Below are positions 5,787-7,281 of a stretch of DNA of 7,281 nt, piece after piece; positions within the stretch are counted from its first letter, which is position 1; each line of letters opens with the position of its first letter. The notes beneath the pieces are model-generated. The model searched no databases and had not been told where the DNA came from. It was given only the letters and a program-made list of their open reading frames with translations. Origin of the DNA: RSA11 sp036564135 (GTDB lineage: Bacteria > Actinomycetota > Thermoleophilia > Solirubrobacterales > 70-9); the NCBI GenBank assembly GCA_036564135.1, contig DATCLC010000143.1, positions 1 through 7,281 on the forward strand, in the 5' to 3' direction. Made by a program: the position numbers and the translations under genes.

Positions 5787-5861
5787 AGGTCCTCCAAAGC
5801 GGGTTCACGACAGGGGACCGGCCGCGCGGCGCGGCCGGCTGGCTTGGAGTCGTGAAGCGCG
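5787..5861 (-). promoter_or_regulatory. Putative translational attenuator leader of erm
   Basis: In the sense RNA, TTCACGAC (5856-5849) can pair perfectly with GTCGTGAA (5811-5804), enclosing a second perfect hairpin with arms CCGGCCGCGC and GCGCGGCCGG (5838-5818). Alternatively CTCCAA (5849-5844) can pair with TTGGAG (5797-5792), which contains most of the erm ribosome binding site GGAGG. The 8-pair and 6-pair options cross each other, so they exclude one another apart from a pseudoknot. Placed between a leader reading frame and erm, this resembles erm attenuators. The ON and OFF states are not determinable by eye. Confidence 0.6.
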
Positions 5862-5903
5862 TTAGAGGAACGCCAGAGGCATGGCGAGGAAGGTAGCACC
5901 CAC
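5862..5903 (-). CDS. Putative erm leader peptide, 13 aa
   Basis: The sense strand reads GTG through 13 codons to TAA, giving MGATFLAMPLAFL. GGAGG lies at 5912-5908, four bases before the GTG. The same GGAGG-N4 spacing precedes erm (ATG) and the upstream reductase (GTG). The stop falls just before the first stem of the attenuator, 75 bases upstream of erm. Codons GGT, GCT and CCT are T-ending, unlike neighbouring genes. Known erm leaders are short, hydrophobic peptides that stall ribosomes with a macrolide bound; this one is hydrophobic but does not obviously contain the known IFVI or RLR stalling motifs. An inner ATG would give MPLAFL. Expression is inference. Confidence 0.6.
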   Translation of the reverse strand: MGATFLAMPLAFL

Positions 5904-5914
5904 CAGGCCTCCGA

Positions 5915-5940
5915 GCGGGCGGCGCGGCCGTGCCGCCCGC
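5915..5940 (-). terminator. GC-rich hairpin after the reductase gene
   Basis: GCGGGCGGC and GCCGCCCGC are perfect 9-base arms with an 8-base loop, five bases after the reductase stop and two bases before the ribosome binding site of the leader peptide. There is no T-run. It may be a terminator that separates the reductase from erm, a pause site, or the first hairpin of the erm leader. No promoter fits between it and the leader frame, so if it terminates fully, erm needs a promoter inside the reductase gene. Confidence 0.45.
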
Positions 5941-5945
5941 CCGTT

Positions 5946-6503
5946 TCAGCGAACGCGGCGCTGGCGCAGGTAGACCACGCCGCCCGGCAAGGTCCGTGAT
6001 TCGACGAGCTCGAACTCAAGCCTGCGGTCGAGCTTGGGGAAGAAGGGGATCCCGTCGCCGAGCACGATTGGGTAGACGAAGAGCTGACACTCGTCGATCA
6101 GGTCGTGCTCCAGCAGCGCGTGCGCGAGGCGGGCGCCGCCCACTCCCCACTCGCCGTCGCCCTCGGCCTTGAACGCCTCGACCTCGGCGACGGCGTCGCC
6201 GGAGACGAGCCGCGTGTTGCCGACGACGTCGGTGAGCGTGCTGGAGAAGACGACCTTGGGCAGCGCCCTCCAGATCTCCGCGAAGTCGCGCTCGATCTCG
6301 TTCGCCTCGCTCAGGTCGAGCTCCTCCCAGTAGGTCATCGTCTCGTAGAGGCGACGGCCGAGCAGATGCCCCTCCAGGCTGCGGGTGCGGTCGTTGTGGA
6401 ACTGGTGGAGCTCCGGGTCGGGGTCCGACCAGTCGATCTCGCCCTCTGGGCCCCCGATGTAGCCGTCGAGGGATACCCCCATCGCGTAAGTCAGCGTGCG
6501 CAC
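5946..6503 (-). CDS. RibD C-terminal/DHFR-fold family reductase, 185 aa
   Basis: This is a stand-alone member of the RibD_C/dihydrofolate-reductase-like family, a probable NADPH-dependent reductase of a small heterocycle; it is not proven to reduce folate. Signatures are the N-terminal SLDGYI (11-16), LLGRRLYETM (47-56), VVFSSTL (84-90), GVGGARLAHALLEHDLIDE (120-138) and PIVLGDGIPFF (145-155). These match the YwjB/YyaP-type proteins. The start is GTG at 6503 with GGAGG four bases before it; the alternative ATG at codon 8 would cut the first beta strand. TTACCCGTAAAC just upstream could hold a -10 element, but the evidence is thin. The decarboxylase ends 49 bases upstream, and the erm leader follows downstream on the same strand. 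Confidence 0.9.
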   Translation of the reverse strand: MRTLTYAMGVSLDGYIGGPEGEIDWSDPDPELHQFHNDRTRSLEGHLLGRRLYETMTYWEELDLSEANEIERDFAEIWRALPKVVFSSTLTDVVGNTRLVSGDAVAEVEAFKAEGDGEWGVGGARLAHALLEHDLIDECQLFVYPIVLGDGIPFFPKLDRRLEFELVESRTLPGGVVYLRQRRVR

Positions 6504-6552
6504 GTGGCCTCCGTTCGTCGTTTACGGGTAAGACCGCGCGGGCCCTGCGGGC

Positions 6553-7281
6553 TCATCGGTGCCGTGCGGCCGCGAGGATCGCCTTCGCCGAGCGCTCGAT
6601 GTCATCGGCGGTGGTCTGCCAGCCGACGATCGAGATGCGGATCACCGGCATGTCCTGGAAGGTGCTCCCGGAAAGCCAGCACGTGCCGTCGCGCTGGATG
6701 CGCGCGATGACCTCGTTCGTGGTCTCGGCGTCGTCGGCCACGTGGACCATCACCTGGTTGAGGACGACGTCGTTTGCGACCTCGAGCCCGCCTTCGGTGA
6801 GCAGCGCCGCCATGAGCGCCGCGTGGTCGCAGCAGCGGTCGACGAGCTCGGCGACGCCGCTGCGGCCGAGGTAACGCAGTGCCGCGTAAAGCGGTACGCC
6901 GCGGGCGCGGCGGGAGAGCTCCGGCACCCAGTCGGCGGCCCAGGGGACGTCCGGGTCGTGCGGGGGGATGTAGGGGGAGGTCGAGGCCATCGCCTCCTTG
7001 TGGGCCTCGGGGTGGCCGACGATCGCGATCCCGCAGTCGTAGGGGACGTTGAGCCACTTGTGCCCGTCGGTCGCCCAGGAGTCGGCGCCCTCGACCCCTT
7101 CGACCAGGTGCCGGCGCCGCGGGCTCGCGGCCGCCCACAGCCCGAAGGCGCCGTCGACGTGGCACCAGGCGCCGTGCTCGCGGCAGGCCTCGACAACCTC
7201 GGCAAGCGGGTCGAAGCAGCCCGTGTTCACGTTGCCCGCCTGCGCGCAGACGATCGCGGGCCCGTCCCACTCGTCGAGGGC
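6553..7281 (-). CDS. PLP-dependent group II amino acid decarboxylase, C-terminal part (partial)
   Basis: 242 residues are visible; the frame is open to the window edge, so the N-terminus is missing. Fold-type I PLP signatures are clear: HVDGAFGLWAAAS, with the Asp that contacts the pyridine nitrogen (visible residue 43), and DSWATDGHKWLNVPYDCG, with the Schiff-base Lys (visible residue 75). An upstream AQAGNVNTGCFDPL segment also fits the family. The end, SIVGWQTTADDIERSAKAI, matches the C-terminal domain of aromatic-amino-acid, glutamate and tyrosine decarboxylase relatives. The substrate cannot be chosen from this part; related actinobacterial genes are often labelled simply aspartate aminotransferase family. 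The reductase gene begins 49 bases downstream, so an operon is possible. Confidence 0.92.
   Translation of the reverse strand, partial: ALDEWDGPAIVCAQAGNVNTGCFDPLAEVVEACREHGAWCHVDGAFGLWAAASPRRRHLVEGVEGADSWATDGHKWLNVPYDCGIAIVGHPEAHKEAMASTSPYIPPHDPDVPWAADWVPELSRRARGVPLYAALRYLGRSGVAELVDRCCDHAALMAALLTEGGLEVANDVVLNQVMVHVADDAETTNEVIARIQRDGTCWLSGSTFQDMPVIRISIVGWQTTADDIERSAKAILAAARHR

Overview
The window is very GC-rich DNA with strong G/C at third codon positions and dense, mostly short genes. This fits a high-GC actinobacterium. A deep-branching lineage such as Solirubrobacterales is possible, but that is inference: no marker gene or RNA gene is present. No tRNA, rRNA, CRISPR array, insertion sequence or phage gene was seen, and no gene-free stretch exceeds 300 bases.

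Layout: (1) 1-607, plus strand: the end of an AraC-type regulator followed by a VOC (glyoxalase-fold) protein. (2) 595-2687, minus strand: a MarR-type repressor and a 14-helix MFS drug exporter, translationally coupled through a GTGA overlap. A perfect palindromic operator candidate lies just upstream of the repressor, in the region it shares with the divergent VOC gene at 2813-3184. (3) 3181-4359, minus: a membrane-anchored alpha/beta hydrolase. (4) 4434-4601, plus: a 55-residue two-helix membrane protein, possibly leaderless. (5) 4609-6503, minus: a RibD/DHFR-fold reductase, an Erm-family 23S rRNA methyltransferase and a SnoaL/NTF2-like protein in one direction. (6) 6553-7281, minus: the C-terminal part of a PLP-dependent group II decarboxylase, cut by the window edge.

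The most interesting part is the space between the reductase and the erm gene. On the sense strand it holds a GC-rich hairpin, a 13-codon leader reading frame with its own GGAGG ribosome binding site, then two competing base-pairing options. One of these would hide the erm ribosome binding site. This is the architecture of drug-inducible erm translational attenuators. Which drug, if any, acts on it, and in which direction the switch works, cannot be told from sequence.

Several genes belong to families often linked to drug or toxin handling (Erm, MFS/MarR, two VOC proteins), so the region may act as a chemical-defence neighbourhood. None of these substrates is shown by the sequence. Three convergent gene pairs end within a few bases of each other, two of them with palindromic overlaps of their stop regions.
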